Assembly: GCA_017474705.1 (NCBI GenBank)
Contig: JAFVHC010000319.1
Coordinates: forward strand, 1-8,522
DNA from: Bacillota bacterium
Lineage (GTDB): Bacteria; Bacillota; Clostridia; Lachnospirales; Bianqueaceae
DNA: 8,522 bases
Direction: 5' to 3'
Shown here: in pieces, positions 1 through 6,649 of the stretch
Position numbering within the stretch: the stretch's first letter is position 1
How the letters are laid out: every line of letters starts with the position of its first letter
Made by a program: the position numbers and the translations under genes
The notes under the pieces: model-generated
Seen by the model: the letters and a program-made list of their open reading frames with translations, nothing else
The model's database searches: none
What the model was told of the DNA's origin: nothing

Positions 1-1
1 A

Positions 2-109
2 CTGCTCAACCGGGAGACCGTCGGTCTGAAACATGTGATCCGACTGAACGGCCAACTGATCCGCTTTACGCTGCCGGAACGCTCCATGAGTACGCTTGTG
101 ATCGAATGA
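2..109 (+). CDS. C-terminal end of a probable glycoside hydrolase (partial)
   Basis: Only the last 35 codons are present, ending in TGA at 107-109; the start lies to the left of the window. The visible tail ends FTLPERSMSTLVIE, a pattern common at the end of the C-terminal beta-sandwich of clan-A glycoside hydrolases (GH30, GH51, GH39 and relatives), where a Leu-Pro-x-x-Ser-x-x-Thr-Leu strand closes the domain. That likeness is from memory and the piece is too short to assign a family. A carbohydrate-active role would fit the GH63-like gene and the fucosidase further right. The reading frame continues open to the window edge, and a hairpin terminator follows directly after the stop, which supports this being the true 3' end of a gene. 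Confidence 0.6.
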   Translation: MLNRETVGLKHVIRLNGQLIRFTLPERSMSTLVIE

Positions 110-125
110 TCCGGTAACAACAAAA

Positions 126-163
126 AAAGCCTTCCTGACTTATACGCCAGGAAGGCTTTCTTT
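126..163. terminator. Bidirectional intrinsic terminator between converging genes
   Basis: A perfect 12-bp stem pairs AAAGCCTTCCTG (126-137) with CAGGAAGGCTTT (148-159) around a 10-base loop. It is preceded by a run of A (122-128) and followed by a T-rich tract (157-164), so it can work as a Rho-independent terminator on either strand. The stop codon of the minus-strand peptidase (163-165) sits inside the T tract, so both genes end essentially at the hairpin. Confidence 0.9.
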
Positions 164-1215
164 TATTTCAGCTTAAATGCGATATGGGATTCGTTGCCTT
201 TGACTTCCACCTTTCCTATAGCTCCAGTGATCATGGGGATCTGCGGGGGCAGGTGTCCGATGTCAAAATCCAGCACGACGGGCACATGATAGGTCTTAAG
301 CACGTCCAGGACCGCTTCATGGGCATCCAGGCCCAGGACCGGATCCATGCCGCAGTATGGCCGACCGATCAGGAACCCTTTCGTTGTGTCGAACCATCCG
401 GCATGCTGCAGCTGCCACAGCGCACGGCGGATCGACAAGGGATTGAGGTCGCAGGATTCCAGGAACCACAGGACCCCGTCTTTCTCATACCGACGGTTGA
501 AACGCTCGACCTTGTCGTACCGGGTCCCGCACAAATTGATCAGGCAGTCCAGACAGCCGCCCAGGAGACGGCCTTCCATCTTGACCTTCTCTTCCGTGCG
601 TGCCCACTTCTGCTTTTTATCGTACGTCCAGGTGATCAGCTCTTTTGGCTCGGTCACATTGTAGGGCTGGAAAGGATCCTCGTCCGTTTTCAGCGATTCT
701 TTTTCCCAAAGATCGTATCCTTCGAATTCCAACTGTTTACCACGCAGCAGACGGAACGCATCTTCCAGCGCCGGATGCCAGGGTTTCATACCGAACGCGC
801 CGGCACAAGGGCCGTAGATCGCTGCTGTATCGCACAACGTAGGCAGCAGGAACGTCAGATTGGTGTTGTCGGAATAGCCCATATACCACTTCGGTACTTC
901 TTTTTTCAACTGCTTGAAATCCACGTAATCCAGATCTTCGCACATGGTCTCCCCACCGCCGCAGGAGATGATCACGTCGATGTCCTTCCGTGTCATATAA
1001 TCGTTGATCTCGTCACCGCAGGCCTGTGGCGTCGTGCTCTTGCCGATCCCATCGTCTTTGTAGCAATTAGGGCCCAGTTCGACCTGGTATCCTTTGTATT
1101 TGAAGACCGTCTGCGCCTGCAGGAACAACGACCGATAAGGTTCTGTCGTACAGCCGAACGATGGAGCGATGCAGCCGATCGTTCCGTTTTTAGGTAAAAA
1201 CTCCGGATAACGCAT
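163..1215 (-). CDS. Peptidase family S66 protein (LD-carboxypeptidase / MccF type)
   Basis: This is a serine peptidase of family S66, whose members cut the L,D-bond of tetrapeptide muropeptides (LdcA) or detoxify microcin C-like peptide-nucleotides (MccF). The expected Ser-Glu-His triad is visible: Ser115 in GYSDNTNL, Glu253 in WFLES and His321 in IGHLPPQIP. There is no signal peptide, so it is cytoplasmic. At 350 residues it is longer than the roughly 300 of E. coli LdcA. The extra length includes a loop (about 165-210) with Trp170, Trp196 and Trp204, which recalls the Trp-bearing catalytic loop of MccF, so an MccF-like role is possible. I chose Met at 1215 because AGAAGGA (1221-1227) lies 5 bases upstream; an in-frame ATG at 1236 would sit only about 6 bases from the predicted transcription start and lacks a good ribosome site. 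The gene is probably monocistronic. Family assignment is firm; substrate is unknown. Confidence 0.9.
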   Translation of the reverse strand: MRYPEFLPKNGTIGCIAPSFGCTTEPYRSLFLQAQTVFKYKGYQVELGPNCYKDDGIGKSTTPQACGDEINDYMTRKDIDVIISCGGGETMCEDLDYVDFKQLKKEVPKWYMGYSDNTNLTFLLPTLCDTAAIYGPCAGAFGMKPWHPALEDAFRLLRGKQLEFEGYDLWEKESLKTDEDPFQPYNVTEPKELITWTYDKKQKWARTEEKVKMEGRLLGGCLDCLINLCGTRYDKVERFNRRYEKDGVLWFLESCDLNPLSIRRALWQLQHAGWFDTTKGFLIGRPYCGMDPVLGLDAHEAVLDVLKTYHVPVVLDFDIGHLPPQIPMITGAIGKVEVKGNESHIAFKLK

Positions 1216-1220
1216 GGGTT

Positions 1221-1227
1221 TCCTTCT
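1221..1227 (-). promoter_or_regulatory. Ribosome binding site deciding the S66 start
   Basis: On the minus strand AGAAGGA lies 5 bases before the ATG at 1215 and inside the reading frame that would follow from the alternative ATG at 1236. This favours the shorter protein of 350 residues. Confidence 0.7.
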
Positions 1228-1248
1228 CTCTTTCATGGATTCCCGTCC

Positions 1249-1277
1249 ACTATAGCATAGAAATCCGGAATCGACAA
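1249..1277 (-). promoter_or_regulatory. Promoter of the S66 peptidase gene
   Basis: On the minus strand TTGTCG (1277-1272) is followed after 17 bases by TATAGT (1254-1249), preceded by TG at the extended -10 position (TGCTATAGT). This is a good sigma-A type promoter by eye. Transcription should start near 1242, giving a leader of about 27 bases to the ATG at 1215. The -35 box overlaps that of the divergent promoter. Confidence 0.7.
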
Positions 1278-1299
1278 GAAGAAAGATATCGTGTATAAT
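1271..1299 (+). promoter_or_regulatory. Promoter of the GH63-like glycosidase gene
   Basis: TCGACA (1271-1276, one mismatch to TTGACA) is separated by exactly 17 bases from a perfect TATAAT (1294-1299). Transcription should start near 1306, about 26 bases before the ATG. It is the nearest promoter-like match upstream of the gene and is close to sigma-A consensus. Confidence 0.8.
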
Positions 1300-1331
1300 G
1301 CGTAGGAATCCACAAACAAGGAGCTCTGAAC

Positions 1332-4103
1332 ATGTCTATAACAAAGAATGATGTGGCCCGTTTTCCTGCCTGGGGTCCGTATTCAAAGAAATATATGGGG
1401 ATCTCACATCTCCCGCAGCACGAACGCCGCGCCGGTGTGCGTTTCGACTTCTCCACCGTCCCGGCCCTGTCTCATCTGGACATCCACCTGCCCAACGTGA
1501 CCCTGCCCACCGGCTGGCGTGCCTGGAGCGCGGCACCGGACCTTTCGGTCTACTCTTACCGGGTCGATCTGCAGGGCCTGGATGACGTGTACGGTGAAGT
1601 CTTTTATGGACGCCTGGATGATCATACGATACTGGTCCGCACAGAGCTTACCAACCATACCGATCTGATCCAGGATCTGATGATCAACTATTTCTCATCC
1701 ATAGAGTATCCACAGACCCAGTATACCGATGTGCAGATCCCCAAGGGCGGGATCCTGCTGGACGCCTTGGATTACGCGGATTTTGCCTACGCCTCTCCCC
1801 GTCCTTGGGATCGGCAGAATTGTGATGGACATAAACTGGGTGAGGTCGTGTATCCTCGTTTTACGGGGGGCCATGGCCTGGGAGATGGTGCTAACAAATG
1901 GCATCTGCCCCAACTTCAGTTCGGAGCTTTCGGTGCCGAACAAGGCGACCGGGTCTCGTATCGGTTCGTTCTGAACACTCCTGTCGATCATGCAGTCCTT
2001 TGGATCCGTTATCAATCCCACAATATCGAATATGATACTGCCCGCCCGATCGAAGAAGTCGCACATATGGCCACGCCTTCGGAGGATGCCGTCTTCATCG
2101 TGAATGATACACTTCAGATGCGCTTTCCCTGCACATTGGAGCCGACCCTCTGCTCTTTGTCTCTGGGAGATCTTGCAGAAGGCGTGCATGAACTGGATTT
2201 CGTCTCACAAGGGGCTGGCGGATTGGCGCTGGATTTTCTGGCGATCCTGCCGGAAGGCGGAATACCCTCCGTTCTGGAAACCAAACCTGTATATGAACCT
2301 TCCATCACCGAGTCTGTGGATGCACATGGGGCATCGATCTCCCTGGCCTATCCGGACGTGCAGGAGACCTATCATCTGCGTACATTTGATGCAGACACCC
2401 GCTTCCGACGCATCCGTACCGGTTCTCTGGAAGATGCCATGTCCTCGCGGCTGTCGAATCCGGACCCGACCTTTGATGATGTTCTCGCTCCGTTTACACG
2501 GTCCTTCCAGCGCAAACACAGTGATGACGGCTTCTTCCATGATACATTGGTACACACCATCTTCGTGGATCCCGGATGCACAAAGACGATATACGCGGTG
2601 CTGTCAGATCGTACTGTCTCGTACGAAGATCCGTCCTGGTACGAGACCTGGTTCCAGACGCACAGACCGCAGGCACCGGCTTTGACAAAGGCCGGTATGC
2701 CTTATGCGTTCAGCGTTGGCCTGCTGCAGTCAGCGCTCCTGACCAACATCGTGTTCCCCATCTATAAAGATCAGCATTATATCCTGCATCATACGCCGGG
2801 CAAGCGTTGGGACAGCCTGTATACCTGGGATTCCGGTTTCATTGGTCTGGGCATGCTGGACCTTGCGCCGTCAATGGCGGATTACAGTCTGGATACCTAC
2901 ACTTATGCCCCCGACCATACCGACGCTGCTTTTCTGCACCACGGCTCCCCCGTGCCGGTGCAGATGTATCTCTTCTATGAAATGCTGCAGAAGGTGTCGG
3001 ATAAGGAAGCTTTGCTGGAACAGTATTATCCCCGGATGCGGTATTATTATGAGTTCCTGGCCGGCCGCACGAACGGTTCCACCACCGCGCGCTACAAGAG
3101 CGGCCTGACCTCCACATATGACTATTTCTATTCCAGCAGCGGCATGGACGATTACCCGCCGCAGGTGCATATGATCGCTGATGGGCTGCAGCGCAAGGCG
3201 GCGCCTGTCATCAGCACAAGCCAGGTCATTCGCAGCGCAAAGATCTTAAAAGCCTGCGCTGAAACGTTAGGATACAAGGAAGACGTGGCAGAATACACGG
3301 ACGACATCGAACGATTGACTTCCGCCCTGAACCGGTATTCCTGGGATCCGGAAGCCGGCTACTTCAGCTACGTCCTGCATGACGAGGAAGCTCGTCCCAC
3401 AGGCATATATCGTACTTCTGAAGGTGAAAACCTGAACAAAGGTCTGGATGGCATCTATCCTTTGATCGCAGGCATCCTGGATCCGGACCAGGAAAAGGTG
3501 ATCCTGCATCATCTGACCGATCCTAAGGAGATGCTCTCTCCCTATGGGATCAGCGCCGTCGATCAAAGCGCGGGGTATTTCATGGTGAACGGATACTGGA
3601 ACGGCAACGTCTGGTTCCCGCATCAATGGTTCATATGGAAGTCGATGCTGGATCTGGGTCAGACTGAGTTTGCCCATACCATTGCCAAACTTGCGCTGGA
3701 TGTATGGAAACGTGAAGTCGACGCTACCCATTACACATTCGAGATGGTCAGTGTCGTGACCGGCCGCGGCGGCTGGTTCCACAACTTCGGAGGTCTCTCC
3801 GCACCGATCAGCCTGTGGGCGAACGCTTATTTCAAGCCAGGTACCATCAATGCCGGCTTCGACACCTGGATCGATAAAGCGGATTGGAACGCTGATCATA
3901 CCGCACTTCAGCTCCTCTACCGAAAGAATTCGGGAGCACATGAGGCTTCTGCGATCCTCATCGTCATGGATGATGCGCATTCATATGATGTTCTGATCGA
4001 CGGATCGCCAGCTTCGTGCTATGAACGCTGCCCCGGTACGCTCGAGATCCGCACCGATGGAACCGACCATGAACTGCATTCTTTGACCGTAACGAAAAAA
4101 TAA
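1332..4103 (+). CDS. GH63-like (alpha/alpha)6-barrel glycosidase with inserted beta-sandwich domain
   Basis: This 923-residue protein looks like a cytoplasmic glycoside hydrolase of clan GH-G (GH63 and MGH1-like relatives), which act on alpha-linked glucosyl or mannosyl units. An N-terminal beta-rich region (about 1-150, resuming about 306-425) precedes an (alpha/alpha)6 barrel (about 455-840) and a small C-terminal beta domain (about 860-923). Barrel landmarks are YTWDSGF (497-503), SSGMDDYPP (602-610), GYWNGNVWFPHQW (754-766) and FEMVS (803-807). By analogy with GH63 the acid is Asp606 or Asp607 and the base Glu804. Residues about 195-305 resemble a CBM6/35-type jelly roll inserted in the N-terminal part. 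No signal peptide is seen. AAGGAG at 1318-1323 lies 8 bases before the ATG. The gene stands alone between its own promoter and a terminator. The GH63 motif YWRGP reads YWNGN here, so substrate preference may differ from known members. Fold is likely; exact family and substrate are uncertain. Confidence 0.82.
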   Translation: MSITKNDVARFPAWGPYSKKYMGISHLPQHERRAGVRFDFSTVPALSHLDIHLPNVTLPTGWRAWSAAPDLSVYSYRVDLQGLDDVYGEVFYGRLDDHTILVRTELTNHTDLIQDLMINYFSSIEYPQTQYTDVQIPKGGILLDALDYADFAYASPRPWDRQNCDGHKLGEVVYPRFTGGHGLGDGANKWHLPQLQFGAFGAEQGDRVSYRFVLNTPVDHAVLWIRYQSHNIEYDTARPIEEVAHMATPSEDAVFIVNDTLQMRFPCTLEPTLCSLSLGDLAEGVHELDFVSQGAGGLALDFLAILPEGGIPSVLETKPVYEPSITESVDAHGASISLAYPDVQETYHLRTFDADTRFRRIRTGSLEDAMSSRLSNPDPTFDDVLAPFTRSFQRKHSDDGFFHDTLVHTIFVDPGCTKTIYAVLSDRTVSYEDPSWYETWFQTHRPQAPALTKAGMPYAFSVGLLQSALLTNIVFPIYKDQHYILHHTPGKRWDSLYTWDSGFIGLGMLDLAPSMADYSLDTYTYAPDHTDAAFLHHGSPVPVQMYLFYEMLQKVSDKEALLEQYYPRMRYYYEFLAGRTNGSTTARYKSGLTSTYDYFYSSSGMDDYPPQVHMIADGLQRKAAPVISTSQVIRSAKILKACAETLGYKEDVAEYTDDIERLTSALNRYSWDPEAGYFSYVLHDEEARPTGIYRTSEGENLNKGLDGIYPLIAGILDPDQEKVILHHLTDPKEMLSPYGISAVDQSAGYFMVNGYWNGNVWFPHQWFIWKSMLDLGQTEFAHTIAKLALDVWKREVDATHYTFEMVSVVTGRGGWFHNFGGLSAPISLWANAYFKPGTINAGFDTWIDKADWNADHTALQLLYRKNSGAHEASAILIVMDDAHSYDVLIDGSPASCYERCPGTLEIRTDGTDHELHSLTVTKK

Positions 4104-4104
4104 A

Positions 4105-4133
4105 GGTCCGCACATTGCGGACCCTATTTTTTT
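4105..4133. terminator. Bidirectional intrinsic terminator
   Basis: GGTCCGC (4105-4111) pairs with GCGGACC (4117-4123) around the loop ACATT. Seven T follow at 4127-4133 on the plus strand, and an A-rich run (4095-4104) supplies a U tract for the minus strand. It ends the GH63-like gene, whose stop is at 4101-4103, and the minus-strand operon, whose last stop (4132-4134) lies in the T run. Confidence 0.9.
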
Positions 4134-5007
4134 AGAACCTTTTTTCTGCCATGAAGTATTCCTGCGAGACCTGATACCCTGCTCTTGCGTACATGGGCAG
4201 GATATCCGTGTACGTATATCCAAGGAATGCTTTCTGCATCCCCTGATCTTTCAGATACTGCGTCCCGGCCTGTACCATACGGGTGGCGATCCCCTGCCCG
4301 CGGGCATCTGTCCGCGTCGCCGTGCAGCCGACGCTGCCCAGCCCTTTACCTTCCACCTCCAGGCTGACGATCAACGTCCCCAGCACTTCGTCGTCACGGA
4401 CCGCGACCAATACAGGTGCCTTTGAACCTGCAGCATAATGCTGCGTTTCCAGATAATAGGGAACGAAACTTTCCTGCGCGTCTTTGACACAGGCTTCGAT
4501 GCTCGGCAGATCCCGCGGTTCGGCCATCCGATAAGTGATGCCCGCTACAGTATCTCCGATGTGTACAGGCTGCTCCGGCGCATCGCCGAGTTCCATGCTC
4601 ATATCAAAGCACCCGGTCTCGCCCCAGTTGTGATGATAACCGCGTTTCCGAAAGAAAGCATCCGCGCCTTGATCCATGGGAACACCAGGCATCAAATATT
4701 GATCATCCGTACCAACGCCGATCGTAAGCTTTTGGTATCCAGCGTCGCGGATCCGCTGTTCGGCTTCGGCAAGAAGCATGGTTCCGAAGCCTCGCCCACG
4801 AAACGGCGGACGTACGGCCAGCATCGTGATCGCCCGACCGTGCAGCAAACAGGCAGCCGCCAGTCTTTCGTCGACAAAAATGCCGAAAGCCGGGTCCTCC
4901 CTATTGTCCAGGATGTGCTCCACGACCGCTTCTTCACGTACATTCCCGGGGAAACAATCATGATACAGGTCGATCAGCAGACGGCGGTCAGCGATTGGCT
5001 CAGACAT
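4132..5007 (-). CDS. Tandem-domain GNAT family acetyltransferase
   Basis: The product is a 291-residue protein with two GNAT folds in a row, which use acetyl-CoA or a related acyl-CoA to acylate an amine. The first domain (about 1-140) has the acyl-CoA loop RPPFRGRGFGTMLL (66-79) and the motif YLMPGVPMDQG (104-114), followed by FFRKRGY. The second (about 155-291) has RTDARGQGIATRMV (232-245) and ends MYARAGY followed by a final strand. No membrane or signal segment is seen. I chose Met at 5007 because AGGGAGG (5016-5022) lies 8 bases upstream; a longer frame opening at 5103 would intrude far into the fucosidase gene. The start overlaps the end of the fucosidase gene by 8 bases, implying translational coupling. 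It is the last gene of the operon. The acceptor is unknown; an amino sugar is one possibility given the neighbours. Confidence 0.88.
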   Translation of the reverse strand: MSEPIADRRLLIDLYHDCFPGNVREEAVVEHILDNREDPAFGIFVDERLAAACLLHGRAITMLAVRPPFRGRGFGTMLLAEAEQRIRDAGYQKLTIGVGTDDQYLMPGVPMDQGADAFFRKRGYHHNWGETGCFDMSMELGDAPEQPVHIGDTVAGITYRMAEPRDLPSIEACVKDAQESFVPYYLETQHYAAGSKAPVLVAVRDDEVLGTLIVSLEVEGKGLGSVGCTATRTDARGQGIATRMVQAGTQYLKDQGMQKAFLGYTYTDILPMYARAGYQVSQEYFMAEKRF

Positions 5008-6268
5008 GCCAATAGCCTCCCTGTTTTGCCCAGGGACCGACCGGGCCGTCCAGTTCGATCCTGAGGATCGTGTCCGGTGCGTTCCGGTCTTCCGGGCTGA
5101 CACTGAAGGTCAGAAAACCATCATTGATCGAGTACGAAACTTTGTCCGTCGTAAGACCTTTTACGGAAACGATCGCTCCGCCCATCTTCGGCAGCGTGAT
5201 CTCATTCTCATCCCACTCCCAGACATGGACGTAGATGACGTTTTCTTTCCAGGTCATGCCGCCTTTATCAGAATTGCGGAATGGGCCTCCGCGGGTACCG
5301 TAGATGGCTTCTCCATACTTGGCCAGCCAGTCTCCGGTCTCTTTCAGGCGTTCTACCTGCAGCGGTTCGATCGTACCGTCCGGCCGAGGACCGACATTCA
5401 GCAGCAGGTTGCCATCACCCGTTGCGGCCTGCACCAGCGAACGGATGACCCAGCGCAAGGAATGCGGCTTTCTGTCCGGGACCCAGCCCCAGATGCCATT
5501 GATGGTCATGCAGCTTTCCCACGGATAGTCCGTGTCGAAATTGCCGATGGTCTCCTCCGGTGTTTTGAAATCCCCGTAGATCGGCTGACCGCACCTATTG
5601 TTGACCACGATGCCCGGCTGCAGCGTGCGGATCATTTCATTCAGCTCTTCCCCGCCCCAAAAACCGGGATACAATGGTGTCTCACGCGGTACGCGGGGCA
5701 CGTCAACCTTATTGAAATTGCGGCCCCAAGCCAGCCATCCATCCTCGCCGCCATCGAACCAGAGGATATCGACCTTTCCGTAATCGGTCAGCAATTCACG
5801 GATCTGATCATGCGTTTGCTGACGCATCTCCATCGCGCTTTTCTTGTACATCTGCGGGAAGAAATATCCCGGGCAGCGCCAGTCCAGCGGCGAATAGTAA
5901 AACCCCACCTTCAATCCGGCCGCACGGCAGGCATCCGCGTATTCTCGCACGAAGTCTTTTTTCGCTGCGGAATTCATGGCCGTGAAACCGTCGATACTGC
6001 CGTCACTGTCCCACAAAGAAAATCCATCATGGTGGCGCGTCGTGAAGACCATGTATTTCATACCGGCCTGTTTCGCCGTCTGCGCCCAGGCCGCCGCGTC
6101 GAACTTCTCCGCGGTGAACCGGTCTTTCAGCTCACGGTACTCCTCCACCGGGATCGCCTCATTGTACATGACCCATTCACCCCGGCCAAGCAAAGCATAC
6201 AGGCCCCAATGGATGAACATACCGAACCGCAGATCTTTCCATTCCTCGATACGTGCAGGTGTCCACAT
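5000..6268 (-). CDS. Alpha-L-fucosidase, glycoside hydrolase family 29
   Basis: A 422-residue GH29 enzyme, which releases L-fucose from fucosylated glycans with retention of configuration. Family marks are FGMFIHWG (15-22), TTRHHDGFSLWDS (76-88), VGFYYSPLDW (121-130) and ILWFDGG (168-174), in which Asp172 should be the nucleophile; His20, His79 and His80 fit the substrate-binding histidines. The acid/base residue is poorly conserved in GH29; Glu239, Glu240 and Glu251 are candidates. NLLLNVGPRPDG (287-298) closes the barrel and a beta-sandwich follows (about 335-408). No signal peptide, so it likely acts on imported oligosaccharides. A stretch rich in Pro and Trp (about 176-206) follows the nucleophile and looks like an insertion. 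AAGGGGG (6277-6283) lies 8 bases before the ATG. It begins 14 bases after the cupin stop and overlaps the GNAT start. Family call is firm; linkage preference is not known. Confidence 0.95.
   Translation of the reverse strand: MWTPARIEEWKDLRFGMFIHWGLYALLGRGEWVMYNEAIPVEEYRELKDRFTAEKFDAAAWAQTAKQAGMKYMVFTTRHHDGFSLWDSDGSIDGFTAMNSAAKKDFVREYADACRAAGLKVGFYYSPLDWRCPGYFFPQMYKKSAMEMRQQTHDQIRELLTDYGKVDILWFDGGEDGWLAWGRNFNKVDVPRVPRETPLYPGFWGGEELNEMIRTLQPGIVVNNRCGQPIYGDFKTPEETIGNFDTDYPWESCMTINGIWGWVPDRKPHSLRWVIRSLVQAATGDGNLLLNVGPRPDGTIEPLQVERLKETGDWLAKYGEAIYGTRGGPFRNSDKGGMTWKENVIYVHVWEWDENEITLPKMGGAIVSVKGLTTDKVSYSINDGFLTFSVSPEDRNAPDTILRIELDGPVGPWAKQGGYWHV
5016..5022 (-). promoter_or_regulatory. Ribosome binding site deciding the GNAT start
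   Basis: AGGGAGG on the minus strand lies within the last codons of the fucosidase gene and 8 bases before the ATG at 5007. It fixes that ATG as the likely start. Confidence 0.8.
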
Positions 6269-6282
6269 GATCCTTACCCCCT

Positions 6283-6633
6283 TTATTTGTATACGATGAC
6301 TGCCACCAGTTCCAGCACCTCATCACCCTCATTGGCGATGCTGTGTCCATGGCCGGTCTCGCAGATCGTCACATCCCCAGGCTGCACGGTCACGATCGTG
6401 CCATTGTCGGAATACATGCCCGTTCCTGTCAGAATGTAGAACAGTTCCGCATCCGTCTCATGCACGTGATAGCCGATGCTGCAGCCGGGCTGCAGTGTGA
6501 TCTTGCTGAACAGACGTCCCTTGCCGTTCAGCTCCTCAGGTCCATTGATGAATGCCGTCAGTTGGACGGTCCCATTGCCATCCCGCATATGCTCGCGATA
6601 TTCGACTTTGCATTCTTCTTTTCTTCTGATCAT
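6283..6633 (-). CDS. Small single-domain cupin protein
   Basis: A 116-residue cupin. Motif 1 matches exactly the pattern G-x5-H-x-H-x4-E-x6-G: Gly50, His56, His58, Glu63 and Gly70. Motif 2 (GDVTICETGHGHSIAN, 86-101) supplies the fourth metal ligand, His97. All ligands are present, so it should bind a divalent metal in one beta-barrel. Proteins like this include sugar-binding regulators, isomerases and dioxygenases, and sequence alone does not separate these. I chose Met at 6633 because AAGGAG (6642-6647) is 8 bases upstream; the longer frame opening at 6729 would overlap the dehydrogenase gene by about 80 bases. It sits 16 bases after the dehydrogenase and 14 before the fucosidase, which suggests a role in the same sugar-related process, but the function is not known. 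Confidence 0.9.
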   Translation of the reverse strand: MIRRKEECKVEYREHMRDGNGTVQLTAFINGPEELNGKGRLFSKITLQPGCSIGYHVHETDAELFYILTGTGMYSDNGTIVTVQPGDVTICETGHGHSIANEGDEVLELVAVIVYK

Positions 6634-6641
6634 GGTTCCTT

Positions 6642-6647
6642 CTCCTT
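6642..6647 (-). promoter_or_regulatory. Ribosome binding site deciding the cupin start
   Basis: AAGGAG on the minus strand lies in the 16-base gap after the dehydrogenase stop (6650-6652), 8 bases before the ATG at 6633, and selects the 116-residue form of the cupin. Confidence 0.85.
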
Positions 6648-6649
6648 TT

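Larger units (their letters stand above)
1236..1312. repeat. 8-bp inverted repeat flanking the divergent promoters, possible operator
   Basis: TGGATTCC (1236-1243) is the exact reverse complement of GGAATCCA (1305-1312). The midpoint, 1274, coincides with the centre of the overlapping -35 boxes, and each half lies on the predicted transcription start of one of the two genes. A partial copy, GGAATC, occurs at 1267-1272. This arrangement would suit a dimeric or looping regulator, but an 8-bp match in a gap this size can arise by chance. Confidence 0.35.

Noticed and set aside
184..1197. A 337-codon open frame on the plus strand
   Set aside because: It is wholly antisense to the S66 peptidase gene, which has an intact catalytic triad, a ribosome site and a promoter. 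No domain is recognisable in the antisense product.
3267..3980. A 237-codon open frame on the minus strand
   Set aside because: It is antisense to the conserved barrel of the GH63-like enzyme and has no recognisable family or ribosome binding site.
5008..5103. N-terminal extension of the GNAT protein by 32 residues
   Set aside because: It would overlap the fucosidase coding region by over 100 bases, its residues look like an out-of-frame reading, and a strong ribosome site precedes the inner ATG at 5007.
5006..6439. A 477-codon open frame on the plus strand
   Set aside because: It lies opposite the GH29 and cupin genes, which have clear family motifs. The translation has no recognisable domain and no ribosome site; it is a shadow of biased codon use.
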